IMG/VR virus record: IMGVR_UViG_3300014720_000019
Location: 43,116 to 107,115 of that record
Reading direction: 5' to 3' (one strand)
Origin: a virus
DNA: 64,000 nucleotides
This document shows positions 54,377-61,940 of this stretch, in pieces (position 1 is the first letter of the stretch; every line of letters starts with the position of its first letter). The translations under genes and the position numbers were made by a program. The notes beneath the pieces were generated by a model. It ran no database searches. It was not told the origin of the DNA and was given only the letters and a program-made list of their open reading frames with translations.

Positions 54377-54585
54377 TTAGTACTTCCTTTCTTCTTTCTA
54401 ATACTAACTTTTACTTCAATTAACTCTAAGTCTTGTAACTCTTTAATAGCTCTGTTAACCTCATTAGGAGTTAATCTACATTTAACTCCTTGCTCTACAA
54501 CATCAACATACTTAGTAGTACTATATAAAGAGTAGTATAAAATTGCCGCCTCTTTTGACAGCAACTTATCTGTTAAAGTAATCAT
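54373..54585 (-). CDS. Small winged-helix-like protein (70 aa)
   Basis: The pattern fits a minimal winged helix: helix SKEAAILYYSLYSTTKYVDV, recognition segment LTPNEVNRAIKELQDLELIE and a basic wing/tail VKVSIRKKKGSTK. The element 'LT--EVNRAI-EL---ELIE' is typical of wHTH recognition helices. ATGA overlaps link it both to the upstream gene (54582-54585) and to the barstar gene (54373-54376). It may regulate this island or be a small DNA-binding partner. Confidence 0.62.
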   Translation of the reverse strand: MITLTDKLLSKEAAILYYSLYSTTKYVDVVEQGVKCRLTPNEVNRAIKELQDLELIEVKVSIRKKKGSTK

Positions 54586-55157
54586 TGTTTAACTACTGTA
54601 TATAAGAAATTATCAAACTCAAATGATACAAGCTTTCTTAGATCAACAGTTCTAATATTACTACCATTTTTACCATCTGGCTCCTCATTATCATAGACTA
54701 ATATAGATCCTAAACCTAATGTATTTGGACTATAAACAGTACCATTAATAGTTCTAATATTACCATCCTTTTTAATAAAAGTAATAGTAATATTATCATC
54801 CTTCTTTAAATCATTAATAATCTCTAAAGCATCAGCTAGGCTAACATTAGTATTAGTAGTTTTTATATCATCGTTATCATTAAACTCAACAGTGTTTAAA
54901 TAATATGTTCTATAAGTACCATTATCTGTATAACTAAAGTAGCTATTATCAGCTAAGAACTCCATACTATCAGACACAATATCTTGAGTGATAATAGGTC
55001 TAACATCAATATTACCAAAGTCAATAGTTGCATGTCTAGTTCTTAGTTCATTCTTAATATCAAGTGTAGTAGTTGAGCCTTTCTCTTTAATTAATCTAAT
55101 AGCAGTTGCTAGAACTAGATCATTATAAAACTCTGTTAAACCATAATATGTACTCAT
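54582..55157 (-). CDS. Hypothetical protein with helix-turn-helix-like N-terminus and SH3-like C-terminus (191 aa)
   Basis: Not recognised by name. Residues 10-80 look like a winged helix (LATAIRLIKEKGSTTTLDIK, DSMEFLADNSYFSYTDNGTY). Residues 115-190 look like a small beta barrel (ITITFIKKDGNIRTINGTVY, LGSILVYDNEE, IRTVDLRKLVSFEFDN). It is the first of three ATGA-coupled genes ending in barstar, 22 bases downstream of the PARP gene. An AAAGGA site lies about 9 bases before the ATG. Confidence 0.6.
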   Translation of the reverse strand: MSTYYGLTEFYNDLVLATAIRLIKEKGSTTTLDIKNELRTRHATIDFGNIDVRPIITQDIVSDSMEFLADNSYFSYTDNGTYRTYYLNTVEFNDNDDIKTTNTNVSLADALEIINDLKKDDNITITFIKKDGNIRTINGTVYSPNTLGLGSILVYDNEEPDGKNGSNIRTVDLRKLVSFEFDNFLYTVVKQ

Positions 55158-55179
55158 TACATTATATTCCTTTTATTTA

Positions 55180-56364
55180 TTACAACCAAATTATATATTC
55201 TAAATAACATTGTTCTTCTTTATAAATAATGATTTCACTGTTTAATAAACCATTACCCGCCTCAACAAAAGTACTATCATAGCCCCTCTTATTAAGCTCA
55301 TTAAAAGACAGATTAAAGTCATTACCTGTATACCAACCTTTATATATGTATGGGGTGCCAACATATACCTTGTATATTAAAAGCACCTTATCATTATCAT
55401 AGCCAGTATATCCTAATGACTTACTAGTAACTTCAGAGAAGTATATTCCATCTCCGTATACCTTACCAGAGAAGTGATAATTACCACTAGGTCTTATCTT
55501 CATCCCTTGTTCAATGATAGGTATAACAGATGAGCATCTAGTACCATGTATTAAGTATCTATGACCGCTACTAATGTCTTTATTATTAGCTTCTAAGTAG
55601 TTATAATACTTATTCTTGTGTCTTTCAATGTCAACTTTAAATAAGGCTCTAATCTTATTACCTAGCTGCTTAGTAATATAAGTAATGTTGCTAGGATAGT
55701 CTTTTACAATATCAATTGTTATATTTAGACTAGAAGCAATACTATTAATAACTGGCTTCTCATTACAATCTTCTACATTATTACTAATATCTTCTATGAC
55801 TTGAGAGGCCAATGCATCTAACTTATCTTGTTCTTGTTCTACTAGTTTATTCAAAGATATGTTAGGTAGTAAGTAGTCCTGTACCTTTCTCATATATCTA
55901 GGAATAACAGTATACAACTTTAACAATAAATCATTAACTTGTTGTATATCATAATTATCACCAACTTGGGCCAAATCATTAATATATAGTTGAGCTTGTT
56001 CTAATTGTCTTCTAGTAACTTGATTAGCTTTAACACTGTAAGTAGTAGATACAAGACCATCTCTATACTCCATCATCTTCTTTAAGAAGACATCATATAG
56101 TTCTTGTGTATATATAATGTTATTAGTAGGCCCGTCTTCAGTAACAGTAACAGCAACAAACTCAGTAACATCAACATATCCCTTCTTTATCTTACTTTTA
56201 ATTAAAGATGACCACTGATGTAAAGGTTTAGTTATCTCAATACAACTCTGATCAACTCTGCCATATTTAACTTGTATATGATCACTTGTCTCTTGCATCT
56301 CATAATACTTATTATGATTATCTTCTGTGGTCATAACAAGTCTACAGAATCTATACTGTGACAT
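55180..56364 (-). CDS. Poly(ADP-ribose) polymerase-like enzyme: WGR plus PARP catalytic domain (394 aa)
   Basis: Predicted to move ADP-ribose from NAD+ to a target. The N-terminal WGR domain (about residues 5-70) has KYYEMQE, VKYGRVDQS (Gly35-Arg36) and KSKIKKGYVDVTE. A helical regulatory-type region spans about 110-200. The catalytic domain carries the complete H-Y-E triad: LIHGTR (His273), YGDGIYFSE (Tyr308) and LLNSEIIIY (Glu377), so polymerase rather than only mono-transfer activity is possible. Zinc fingers and BRCT of eukaryotic PARP1 are absent. WGR domains sense DNA ends, so activity may be linked to breaks. It lies upstream of the barstar island in the same orientation. Confidence 0.92.
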   Translation of the reverse strand: MSQYRFCRLVMTTEDNHNKYYEMQETSDHIQVKYGRVDQSCIEITKPLHQWSSLIKSKIKKGYVDVTEFVAVTVTEDGPTNNIIYTQELYDVFLKKMMEYRDGLVSTTYSVKANQVTRRQLEQAQLYINDLAQVGDNYDIQQVNDLLLKLYTVIPRYMRKVQDYLLPNISLNKLVEQEQDKLDALASQVIEDISNNVEDCNEKPVINSIASSLNITIDIVKDYPSNITYITKQLGNKIRALFKVDIERHKNKYYNYLEANNKDISSGHRYLIHGTRCSSVIPIIEQGMKIRPSGNYHFSGKVYGDGIYFSEVTSKSLGYTGYDNDKVLLIYKVYVGTPYIYKGWYTGNDFNLSFNELNKRGYDSTFVEAGNGLLNSEIIIYKEEQCYLEYIIWL

Positions 56365-56390
56365 TGTTTATTACTGTTTATACTTATTAA

Positions 56391-56750
56391 TTACCATACT
56401 TCCCACTCTAATACATAGCCCTCTTGTTTAGCTCTTTGTATAGCATCATCTAAGCTCTTTATTAATCTATCACTAGTCTTAGTATAACCAACAATGTATT
56501 TATCACATGTACAATCTTCAGGACTACTCCAGCATAATAGTTTTGCATCTTGAGCATTAATACTATTATCAACATCCCACCAATAAATAGGATTTGGTTC
56601 CCAGTTACACTCAATTTCTAATTGTCTTATATAAGTACAATAAGCAGTATATGGATCACTTGATCTAGCAATAATAGAAGCATGAGGCTCCTTTATTTGT
56701 AGAATATCAATATAATTAAGACCAGCTTGTAAATGTAAATTAAGACTCAT
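56391..56750 (-). CDS. Hypothetical protein, Cys/Trp-rich (119 aa)
   Basis: Not recognised. The sequence has LNYIDILQIKEPHASIIARS, a Trp-rich middle (NWEPNPIYWWDVDNSINAQDA) and a Cys pair in SSPEDCTCDKYIVGYTK, ending with a helix (SLDDAIQRAKQEGYVLEWEVW). It resembles the size and texture of single-domain early phage proteins. The start is ATGA-coupled to thyX (56747-56750). Confidence 0.6.
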   Translation of the reverse strand: MSLNLHLQAGLNYIDILQIKEPHASIIARSSDPYTAYCTYIRQLEIECNWEPNPIYWWDVDNSINAQDAKLLCWSSPEDCTCDKYIVGYTKTSDRLIKSLDDAIQRAKQEGYVLEWEVW

Positions 56751-57493
56751 TTTATCTTTTTATAGTTGTTATCTTTAACAAGATTATATACACCATACTT
56801 CTCTAATATAACTCTTTCAAGTATGTGTATATTGTATCCATCTTCAAAGTTATATAAGGCGCTACAAGTAATAGGACATTGGGTTATTAGTATATCTTTT
56901 ATTGCTTCTGCTATAAGTCTGATCTCTTTTTGGGCCGTCTTATGCAGTCTAACATTAAGCATTGTAATCCAAGATCTAATACTACCTTCCATATGTAATA
57001 CAGTAGTTGTACACTCTGGTAGTATAAACCTTGCACACTCTTTAGCAACGCCTTGATCAATAAGATGTGAGTAGTAAGTAAAGTTATCATCAATAGCACC
57101 ATTTACTAATTCATATGCAATATCTGATTCATACAAATCAGTACTACTTTGTCTATTAGACTTAGATTGTAATCTAAGTTCAACACCTTCCCAATCTAGT
57201 ACTTCTTTGTATCTCTGTGATAGCTCTTGAGGATGTATAGAAGCATGTCTTAATAACTCTCTACCCATAGCCCTAGACGTTGTTATCTCAAAGCCTAAAT
57301 GACACTGATCAAATACAGACCAATGTCCATTAACAATGCAATGTCTAAGTAGTTTATGTGACTCATCAAACAACTCATTAATCTCTCTAGAACTACTAGC
57401 TCTGGCTTTGCCTACTAATATTTCATCAATAGTCTTCTGATAGTATTCTGTACCTTCAACACCCTCTGTTCTAGTTAATAATCTAACTTGCAT
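56747..57493 (-). CDS. thyX: FAD-dependent thymidylate synthase (ThyX) (248 aa)
   Basis: It makes dTMP from dUMP using methylenetetrahydrofolate, FAD and NADPH. NGHWSVFDQ matches the FAD-contacting EH-SVFE block. The signature RHR-x7-S appears as RHASIHPQELS-QRY (Arg82-His83-Ala84 ... Ser92), so the third residue is Ala instead of Arg. The C-terminal RSWITMLNVRLHKTAQKEIR block matches the dUMP-binding motif. The length is typical. It lies two bases downstream of the dUTPase gene, which supplies the dUMP substrate, so the two form a coherent dTTP-supply unit. Confidence 0.92.
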   Translation of the reverse strand: MQVRLLTRTEGVEGTEYYQKTIDEILVGKARASSSREINELFDESHKLLRHCIVNGHWSVFDQCHLGFEITTSRAMGRELLRHASIHPQELSQRYKEVLDWEGVELRLQSKSNRQSSTDLYESDIAYELVNGAIDDNFTYYSHLIDQGVAKECARFILPECTTTVLHMEGSIRSWITMLNVRLHKTAQKEIRLIAEAIKDILITQCPITCSALYNFEDGYNIHILERVILEKYGVYNLVKDNNYKKIK

Positions 57494-57495
57494 TG

Positions 57496-58041
57496 TTATA
57501 CCCCACCACTACTAGCAAACCCACCCTCACCTCTTTCAGTTGGAGGTAACTCATCAACAAACTCAACCTTACAACCATAACCATTAGGATTAACAAGTTG
57601 TACTAATCTTGTACCAGCTTTAATAGAAACAAACTCTTTACCAGTAATAGGACAAACACTAATACTATTAAGTTCATCTACTGTTGGATTAGTAGATAAT
57701 ATATGATCAATCAAAGCAATGATGTTACCTCTATATAAATCAATAGTACCCACTTCATTACTCAATCTAAATGATGTCTTAGCACCTGTTCCAGACCTTA
57801 GTCTAAGATCATATCCAACCTCATGTTCAGTGCCATCATCATATGTATAGTAGCCAGCCACTTGTATTTGATGATCAATCTTATTACCAGTAGTTCCTCT
57901 ATAAATCTTATAATAGCTAGGAACAATAAGGTCAACACCTCTATCACCAAACTTATAATTAGTAGCAATATGATTGATGTATTGTTGTTTTAACTCTTCA
58001 TCTTTAACAACAAATCTAAATGTAATATCTTGTCTATTCAT
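57496..58041 (-). CDS. dut: dUTPase (deoxyuridine triphosphatase) (181 aa)
   Basis: It hydrolyses dUTP to dUMP, keeping uracil out of DNA and feeding ThyX. All five trimeric dUTPase motifs are visible: DRGVDLIVP (1), LRSGTGAKT (2), SNEVGTIDLYRGNI (3), AGTRLVQLV (4) and RGEGGFASSGGV (5). It is longer than typical (about 150 residues) because of extra residues between motifs 1 and 2 and between 3 and 4. Motif 2 has RSG in the usual place. It is directly upstream of thyX with a 2-base spacer. Confidence 0.93.
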   Translation of the reverse strand: MNRQDITFRFVVKDEELKQQYINHIATNYKFGDRGVDLIVPSYYKIYRGTTGNKIDHQIQVAGYYTYDDGTEHEVGYDLRLRSGTGAKTSFRLSNEVGTIDLYRGNIIALIDHILSTNPTVDELNSISVCPITGKEFVSIKAGTRLVQLVNPNGYGCKVEFVDELPPTERGEGGFASSGGV

Positions 58042-58080
58042 CTTGTTATAACTATGTAATGTGTTTAATTAAATAACAAA

Positions 58081-58326
58081 TTAAATATATATATGGCCCT
58101 TTCTATATTTATCACATAAGTCACTAATAAGTTGGGGTGTTGGTTCTAAATCACATATATTAAACAAGCCATACATATTGTTAAAGGGCAAACTCTTAAT
58201 AACAACCTCTTCTTCTGTTGCACAAGGACATGTTATAGACCAACTCATAAAGTCATGTGGTCTACCTGCTAACTCTATAGAAACAACCTGATTACAAACA
58301 GTACAATATACCTTATGTTTACTCAT
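58081..58326 (-). CDS. Small zinc-ribbon-like protein (81 aa)
   Basis: CTVCNQVV near the N-terminus and ITCPCATEEE about 20 residues later provide four cysteines in a C-x2-C ... C-x-C layout that could bind one zinc. The rest is unassigned (SLPFNNMYGLFNICDLEPT). It opens the - strand run leading to dut and thyX after the HNH insertion. No Shine-Dalgarno precedes the ATG. Confidence 0.6.
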   Translation of the reverse strand: MSKHKVYCTVCNQVVSIELAGRPHDFMSWSITCPCATEEEVVIKSLPFNNMYGLFNICDLEPTPQLISDLCDKYRKGHIYI

Positions 58327-58474
58327 ATGTATAACTTAATCTATCTCTATAACTCATTAACTCATTCAATACCTTCATATACACATACCTATTAGGCAAT
58401 GTTTCCACTATAATTCTCCTATTATTTTACTCTACTAATATGATTACATATGTGTTGTGACTTTATAAAAGGCC
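58327..58474. promoter_or_regulatory. Divergent intergenic region around the HNH gene
   Basis: 148 bp of AT-rich DNA between the - strand zinc-ribbon gene and the + strand HNH gene. No strong hairpin is visible. Toward the HNH gene there is TTTATAAAAGG just before the ATG, which may serve as ribosome site (AAAAGG, only 2 bases from ATG) rather than promoter. Promoters in both directions are expected but not resolved. Confidence 0.25.
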
Positions 58475-58816
58475 ATGTTTATAACAGATGAGATTCAACA
58501 CTTTGTTAGTAATAATCAACCAACATCTAAGTCATTCTATACTAAATTATATAAGTTATTCTTTAAGCATTATATATTACAAGAAACATTTTATAGATGT
58601 GTATACTGTGGCTCCCTGGCAACAACCTTAGATCACATAATACCTAAGACAAAAGGAGGCCAAACATTACACTCAAATCTAGTAGGATGTTGTGTTAGAT
58701 GTAATAAAGATAAAGGTACTAACAAATGGAATGATTGGTATAAACAACAGCCTTATTATAATGAGTCTAGTTATAACTACATATGTAATAGAATTAACCT
58801 AACCACACACCACTAA
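58475..58816 (+). CDS. HNH homing-type endonuclease (113 aa)
   Basis: A compact HNH nuclease: RCVYCGSLATTLDHIIPKTK (first Cys pair and catalytic DH), then a GG turn, Asn in SNLVGCCVRCNKDKGT (second Cys pair), and a C-terminal WNDWY helix. This is the standard Zn-stabilised HNH fold with His and Asn in place. It lies reversed within the - strand early operon, between a ClpP-like gene and a zinc-ribbon gene, and its 3' end overlaps the ClpP-like gene by 23 bases tail-to-tail. Free-standing homing endonuclease is the likely role. Confidence 0.85.
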   Translation: MFITDEIQHFVSNNQPTSKSFYTKLYKLFFKHYILQETFYRCVYCGSLATTLDHIIPKTKGGQTLHSNLVGCCVRCNKDKGTNKWNDWYKQQPYYNESSYNYICNRINLTTHH

Positions 58817-59324
58817 CTATATTCTTCTTAATCAACTCATCTGCAAATATATATACATCTTGTGTCTTCCATTTGCACTTAAAGTTCTTTGTCTTATATA
58901 TACAATCAACTGTCCTTAAAAGATGATTATAAAAACCCTCTTTTGCTTTAACAGGTTGCATTGTGTCTCTAATATCAAACGTCATTGGATGAAATAAGAC
59001 ATATATATGTGGATAAATATATGTATCACATTGAGTAAATAACATATATGTAGCACAACTACTTAATCCAAGAGTACCAATTATATTAATAGCTTTATAA
59101 TTTAAGTTTAAATAGTTATATAACATTAGAGCTGCTGTAACAATTCCACCGTCACTACTAATAAAAAGATTAATCTTCTTATTATCATTATCAAAGTATA
59201 GAGTTATAAGTTGTTCTAATTCTTTTATTAGATTATTAACACCAATAATTGTTATATGACCTGTATACCAAACATCATTACCCACCACATTAATATGTGG
59301 CTCCCAATCTTCTTTTGTACTCAT
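58794..59324 (-). CDS. ClpP-like protease fold protein (176 aa)
   Basis: The crotonase/ClpP core is clear: INLFISSDGGIVTAALMLYN (strand, turn with Gly-Gly and following helix), AINIIGTLGLSSCATYMLFT at the nucleophile elbow, and VLFHPM carrying the catalytic-His position. In ClpP the elbow reads G-x-A-A-S; the aligned residue here is Cys (GLSSC), with Ser one position earlier. It may be a Cys-nucleophile variant, use the neighbouring Ser, or be inactive. Phage ClpP-like proteins often process prohead proteins, but this one lies among early genes, away from the capsid gene. Confidence 0.78.
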   Translation of the reverse strand: MSTKEDWEPHINVVGNDVWYTGHITIIGVNNLIKELEQLITLYFDNDNKKINLFISSDGGIVTAALMLYNYLNLNYKAINIIGTLGLSSCATYMLFTQCDTYIYPHIYVLFHPMTFDIRDTMQPVKAKEGFYNHLLRTVDCIYKTKNFKCKWKTQDVYIFADELIKKNIVSGVWLG

Positions 59325-59341
59325 ATTACTATTTACATAAC

Positions 59342-59539
59342 CTATGATGTTATTACAACTCTAGATACATGATTAACCTTTTCAACTCTAATAAGAGGAT
59401 AATAATAGTATCTTGCCCTTGGTATCTTATCACTATGAACTACAAGTTCAACTGGTGTATCATCACCCAACTTATTAGCTAATCTTTCCAACTCATTTAT
59501 AAGTTGTCTAACTGTTTTATCTGCTATTATATTACTCAA
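59342..59539 (-). CDS. Small hypothetical protein (65 aa), TTG start
   Basis: Typical small phage protein: DKTVRQLINELERLANKLGD, then PVELVVHSDKIP and a strand-rich end YYYPLIRVEKVNHVSRVVIT. Such 'V-QLI-EL-KL-DDTPV--V' proteins are common and uncharacterised. I choose TTG 59539 because a perfect GGAGG (complement of 59546-59550) lies 6 bases upstream; an in-frame ATG at 59554 would place that ribosome site inside the gene and has none of its own. Confidence 0.6.
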   Translation of the reverse strand: MSNIIADKTVRQLINELERLANKLGDDTPVELVVHSDKIPRARYYYYPLIRVEKVNHVSRVVITS

Positions 59540-59564
59540 AACAAACCTCCACATTAAATAAAAA

Positions 59565-60041
59565 CTAATTAGTAAAGTAGTAACTATCTTTAAATAGAAG
59601 ACTCATATCAGTTAGCAACTGTGGTAATTTATCCCACCCTTCTAACACACTATCTAAACCAATAAAGTCTTTACTATAAGACATATCATCAATACCAAAC
59701 AATGTAATAGTATACAACTCTAGATTAGATTCACATTTATATATGGTGCCTTGTACCCAACAGCTACCATCTGGTTGTCTTGGTCCACAAAACATAGTAC
59801 AAATATCATCACTAACTTCAAATAGTGATGATTTTATATATCTACAATCACTATGTTTATTAACTACTAATAAATCATTACTACCTGCCAGCCAGCCTGT
59901 AACCTTATAATTAAGCCAAGTACATCCACTTCTTATAACACCATTCTCTCTATAAGCTTTAGCATTATATTCTTGTCTCCAATCACCCCATTCTTTAGGA
60001 TAATACTCATCAAACCATTCCTCTTCAGTTAGTACTAACAT
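59565..60041 (-). CDS. Hypothetical protein, Trp/Cys-rich (158 aa)
   Basis: Not recognised. N-terminal EEEWFDEYYPKEWGDWRQEY, several spread cysteines (GCTWLNYKV, DCRYIKSSL, DICTMFCG, SCWVQGTIYKC) and an acidic C-terminal half. No clear Zn-finger spacing. It lies 4 bases downstream of the DNA ligase stop, and its ribosome site (AGAGGA) lies in the ligase 3' end, so the two genes are coupled. Confidence 0.6.
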   Translation of the reverse strand: MLVLTEEEWFDEYYPKEWGDWRQEYNAKAYRENGVIRSGCTWLNYKVTGWLAGSNDLLVVNKHSDCRYIKSSLFEVSDDICTMFCGPRQPDGSCWVQGTIYKCESNLELYTITLFGIDDMSYSKDFIGLDSVLEGWDKLPQLLTDMSLLFKDSYYFTN

Positions 60042-60045
60042 TATG

Positions 60046-61251
60046 TTATATATCCTCTCTTGCTAACTGTTTAACCTTACCAAATCTAGGAACACCATCA
60101 TCTGTTAACTCAAAGTATTTAACAGTGGTTGGCTTACCAATATACATATGTTTATTAGTTAACCAATAAGCACACTCTTCATATGTGCCAACAATATCAG
60201 CTTCAAAACCATCAAACACAGCTATTCTTGCTTTACCAGACCAATTACCTCTACCTTCTAATATATCTAATAAGATATATTCAGAGTCAATCCAATCTTT
60301 TCTCTTTAATAAGTACTTAGTTCTTTTATTAATATATGGCTGATTAAACTTTATAATCATACCCTCATAGTTATCTTGAATAAAGCCTTTATACATATTA
60401 TCTAAGAGTAAGATATTACTAATAGGACAAGTGGTTTGCCCAACTAAGAATAGATTAGGACTGATTAGATTCATATCAATAAACCAATTTATTAGATCAG
60501 TATATCTATCTTCAAAACGCTTATTACTAATATAATCAAACACATTATAACTAAGTAGTTTAGAGTCTAATTTATCTTCTACATCCTTAGATTGTCTTCT
60601 ATTATATTTAACATTTAACACTTCATCGGTATTATACTCTCTTCTAAAGATAGACATAATATCACTAAAGGTTAGATCATTATGATTATATAACTCACCA
60701 TCTAATACAACGTCTGGATACATAACAAAGAAGTCTTTTAAAGCCTCATTAATATGATCACAAGACTTAATCTCATCACCTGTTCTTGTAAACAAACCCT
60801 TCTTAATAGCAAGACATCTACCACCATCTAACTTAGATGATAAATATACAATTTCATCTTCATTGCTAACTAACTTATCTAACTTATCTTTATAATCTTT
60901 CCAGTCATAAGCCAACATAGGTTTAATTAAAGTACTACTATCAATATTATTAGTAGACTCAAAGTAACCCTCTTTTAACTTCTTAGTATAGTTATTATCA
61001 ACTTCATATTCAGCTTGTTCTGGCCCTAATCTTTGATTCTTCTTACCAATGTTTTTAGGCTTAGCAACGGTCCAATCACTAACTTGTAACTTACCTTCTA
61101 ATTGACCAATAACACTTCTATATCTATCATCTAATAACTCTTGGCCCCATATTTGAATAGCACCTGTACTAGTTCTTTTATATAGCCATTTAATACTATT
61201 AACATCAATGTTATAACTAGCTAATGTATCTATATCTTTTATATTAGTCAT
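60046..61251 (-). CDS. ATP-dependent DNA ligase (401 aa)
   Basis: It seals nicks using ATP. Nucleotidyltransferase motifs: I, SSKLDGGR (AMP-accepting Lys140 with the start used here); Ia-like FTRTGDEI; III, VLDGELY; IV, EGMIIKF; V, YLLKRKDW. An N-terminal WGR-like region comes first (GAIQIWGQELL, WTVAKPKNIGKKNQR), as in other phage ligases of this type. I start at ATG 61251 because AGGGAG (complement of 61257-61264) lies 5 bases upstream; the longer frame from 61338 has no such site and would overlap the upstream gene. Confidence 0.9.
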   Translation of the reverse strand: MTNIKDIDTLASYNIDVNSIKWLYKRTSTGAIQIWGQELLDDRYRSVIGQLEGKLQVSDWTVAKPKNIGKKNQRLGPEQAEYEVDNNYTKKLKEGYFESTNNIDSSTLIKPMLAYDWKDYKDKLDKLVSNEDEIVYLSSKLDGGRCLAIKKGLFTRTGDEIKSCDHINEALKDFFVMYPDVVLDGELYNHNDLTFSDIMSIFRREYNTDEVLNVKYNRRQSKDVEDKLDSKLLSYNVFDYISNKRFEDRYTDLINWFIDMNLISPNLFLVGQTTCPISNILLLDNMYKGFIQDNYEGMIIKFNQPYINKRTKYLLKRKDWIDSEYILLDILEGRGNWSGKARIAVFDGFEADIVGTYEECAYWLTNKHMYIGKPTTVKYFELTDDGVPRFGKVKQLAREDI

Positions 61252-61324
61252 TACTACTCTCCCTATACTTCTTTGTAAATCTTTTACCATTAAATGTGTG
61301 AGTACAACAATCACAACTAGGCTT

Positions 61325-61663
61325 TTATGTTGTCTCATTTATATTAGGATCAACCACTCTTAACACACCTTTATCATCAACATATAAAGTACTGTAATAA
61401 CTACTCTCACCAACTCTTACATATGGAGTAATATTAGTTACATCTTTATCTCTGCTAACAATATAGTAAATAGGTATAACACTATTAAGTCTAGCCTTTG
61501 CCTCTTTAAACACATCTGACCAAGATTGACCCACCTTACTCAATAAAAACTTATATAAAGGGGTGTAATCAAAGCCATTACTAGGAGCATTATGACAAGT
61601 AGTATTATGCTTTCTATATAGTCTAGACTTATATTTATTAAATATCATGTTGTATAAGCTCAA
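61325..61663 (-). CDS. Hypothetical protein (112 aa)
   Basis: Not recognised. A basic N-terminal segment (NKYKSRLYRKHNTTCHNAP), then SWSDVFKEAKARLNSVIPIY and a beta-rich end (SSYYSTLYVDDKGVLRVVDP). This 'WSDVF-EA--RL' texture recurs in uncharacterised phage proteins encoded beside MNRAQRR-type genes, as is the case here. It overlaps the upstream gene by 26 bases. Confidence 0.6.
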   Translation of the reverse strand: MSLYNMIFNKYKSRLYRKHNTTCHNAPSNGFDYTPLYKFLLSKVGQSWSDVFKEAKARLNSVIPIYYIVSRDKDVTNITPYVRVGESSYYSTLYVDDKGVLRVVDPNINETT

Positions 61664-61940
61664 TTATATTATCAGGGGATACATCATTAAAGTAATCATC
61701 AATAATTTCAATTAATTCTTGCTGATTTAATCTTCTTCCTTTATTATCTTTATTTCCATATAGCTTATCATAGTTACATAATGTACATTTAGGATTGCCA
61801 CAATCATAAGCATCCTGCTTATTTAATACATTCTTCTTAGACAATAAACAATTATATCTACTGTTAGATAATTGTTTTAACTCTTTAAGCCTATTAGTAA
61901 TAACTCTATTATTATGATGTCTTCTCTGTGCCCTGTTCAT
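61638..61940 (-). CDS. Small basic phage protein of the MNRAQRR type with Cys cluster (100 aa)
   Basis: The N-terminus MNRAQRRHHNNRVITNRLKE is highly basic and helical. Cysteines in DCGNPKCTLCNYDK (C-x4-C-x2-C) plus an earlier Cys could hold a metal. The C-terminus is acidic. Small proteins with this start are widespread in phage genomes next to unknown genes; no function is established. ATGA coupling (61937-61940) links it to the upstream gene. Confidence 0.6.
   Translation of the reverse strand: MNRAQRRHHNNRVITNRLKELKQLSNSRYNCLLSKKNVLNKQDAYDCGNPKCTLCNYDKLYGNKDNKGRRLNQQELIEIIDDYFNDVSPDNIIELIQHDI

Noticed and set aside
53969-54585. Toxin-antitoxin pair (winged-helix protein as toxin, barstar as antitoxin)
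   Set aside because: The 70-residue neighbour has DNA-binding features and none of the barnase catalytic residues, so it does not look like an RNase toxin.
61252-61338. 29-residue N-terminal extension of the DNA ligase
   Set aside because: It overlaps the upstream gene, is Val/Leu-rich without family similarity, and the ATG at 61251 has an AGGGAG ribosome site at ideal distance.
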